From an uncultured Sphingomonadaceae bacterium (GTDB lineage: Bacteria; Pseudomonadota; Alphaproteobacteria; Sphingomonadales; Sphingomonadaceae), in the NCBI GenBank assembly GCA_947501325.1, contig CANMVC010000001.1, positions 682,001 through 746,000 on the forward strand: DNA of 64,000 nucleotides. The letters are read 5' to 3'. Position 1 is the stretch's first letter. Every line of letters starts with the position of its first letter. The notes under the pieces were generated by a model. It was not told where the DNA came from. It saw only the letters and a program-made list of their open reading frames with translations, and ran no database searches. Position numbers and translations under genes: made by a program. Below are positions 63,243 through 64,000 of this stretch, piece by piece.

Positions 63243-63271
63243 CCGGAATCATCCGCTTTCATCCCGCTCTG

Positions 63272-63844
63272 CTACTGGCAAGCTTTCAGAAATTCGACCA
63301 GCGCATCCCCCGATCCCTTTAGATGAATGCTGAATTTATTACCGTTGAGATTTACATAGGCCCGGTTACCCTGCGCCAACGCCGGAAACAGAACATGGCT
63401 GTTAGGCAAATAGAATCTTGGCATATGATAGCCCTCCCCCTCAAGATTGACGGGCGCCATCCGGGCTAACAATCCTATAGACCGCCCATCGTCCACACGT
63501 ATGGTGAAACCAAAATAATCTTCTGCCGCCAGTTCCGGTGGTGTCGCGATAATATTATTGGCAATCCGCACGCTATCATCTTTTTGTTTGTGACAGGCCA
63601 TAGTCCACAATTGATTATCGGTTTCAGGTACCTGAAAGGCTAGAAACGGCTTTCCGTCAATATTGCGATAATGCCAGACCATGCCAAAAGCCTGCCCGGC
63701 ATCAGGATAATCCTCTCGCGAGGGAATAACAGGCTTTACGGCCGACTGATCCGCTGCGATTGGCGCCTGCGCCGAAAGCGGAGTGAAAGTAACGGCAAGG
63801 CCAGCAGCGGCCGCCAGGATGACGCGGATATTGTTTTCTATCAT
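63272..63844 (-). CDS. Exported protein of unknown function
   Basis: 190 residues. Signal peptide about 1-26 (VILAAAAGLAVTFTPLSAQA). The mature part is beta-rich with WHYRNIDGKPFLAFQVPETD, LWTMACHKQKDDSVRIANN and a C-terminal Cys (FLKACQ), so one disulfide between the two Cys is plausible. No family recognised. Convergent with the small-peptide array; the final 156 bp of the window, upstream of its start, show nothing I can identify. Confidence 0.75.
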   Translation of the reverse strand: MIENNIRVILAAAAGLAVTFTPLSAQAPIAADQSAVKPVIPSREDYPDAGQAFGMVWHYRNIDGKPFLAFQVPETDNQLWTMACHKQKDDSVRIANNIIATPPELAAEDYFGFTIRVDDGRSIGLLARMAPVNLEGEGYHMPRFYLPNSHVLFPALAQGNRAYVNLNGNKFSIHLKGSGDALVEFLKACQ

Positions 63845-64000
63845 GTACAGTGATTTAGCATCGGAACCTGCCCGTTGTTAGCCCGAGATGGACTCAAATC
63901 GGTGCTATCTCACCGGCTGTATCCCCAAGGCGCTCTTGCCACTTCTCTCTCTTTCATCAAGCCGCAGGGCGGCGCTGACAAACAGCGCGGCACCGAATAG

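Overview
The window looks like chromosomal DNA of a moderate-GC, probably marine sphingomonad (Alphaproteobacteria, Sphingomonadales; Parasphingorhabdus/Sphingorhabdus-like). This is inferred from many TonB-dependent receptors, the infA-maf-short RNase E/G block, bolA-dnaJ-cobS order, a PEPxxWA-CTERM protein, short-form HisG, and a degenerate palindrome of the type common in sphingomonad intergenic regions. No tRNA, rRNA, CRISPR array, transposase or phage gene was seen.

Layout. 1-1.9 kb: end of a tad pilus operon (tadB, tadC). 1.9-5.1 kb (minus): compact maiA - TonB receptor - marR operon. 5.2-7.2 kb (minus): infA, maf, minimal RNase E/G, with two repeat elements. 7.4-10 kb: a second, unusual TonB receptor with an Arg/Gly/Pro-rich insert. 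10.3-12.4 kb (minus): a JmjC/cupin_8 protein and a GNAT/FemAB-like protein, overlapping by 4 bp. 12.5-18.8 kb (minus): hppA, then hisG-hisD-DUF1993-nusB-thiL. 18.8-28.3 kb: DUF2332, cupin-Nudix-bolA (minus), J-domain protein, cobS, PEP-CTERM protein, class A PBP, cobT and a nitroreductase.

28.3-44.9 kb is the first major accessory region: one strand encodes a secreted TPR-CHAT protease-like protein, a CHASE2 adenylate cyclase, a small exported protein, an ShlB/FhaC-type transporter and a 2842-residue filamentous-haemagglutinin-like exoprotein. The genes overlap or are closely spaced, and a CRP-like palindrome lies in front of the first one. This reads as a two-partner secretion locus joined to a cAMP-producing sensor and a caspase-like protein.

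45-50.6 kb: cysS, a 2-hydroxyacid dehydrogenase, and an acetolactate synthase/aldehyde dehydrogenase pair. 50.9-60.6 kb is the second major accessory region: four overlapping or abutting genes for a pentaheme cytochrome c, a lipoprotein with two GlcG/HbpS domains, a predicted outer-membrane barrel and a 1400-residue decaheme cytochrome with a C-terminal LVIVD-type propeller. Together they resemble a porin-cytochrome conduit for trans-outer-membrane electron transfer, with a composition I do not recognise as a described system.

60.7-64 kb: double terminator, glycine-zipper protein, SDR, and a tandem array of three ~40-residue hydrophobic peptides behind a near-consensus sigma-54 promoter. A secreted protein of unknown function closes the window.
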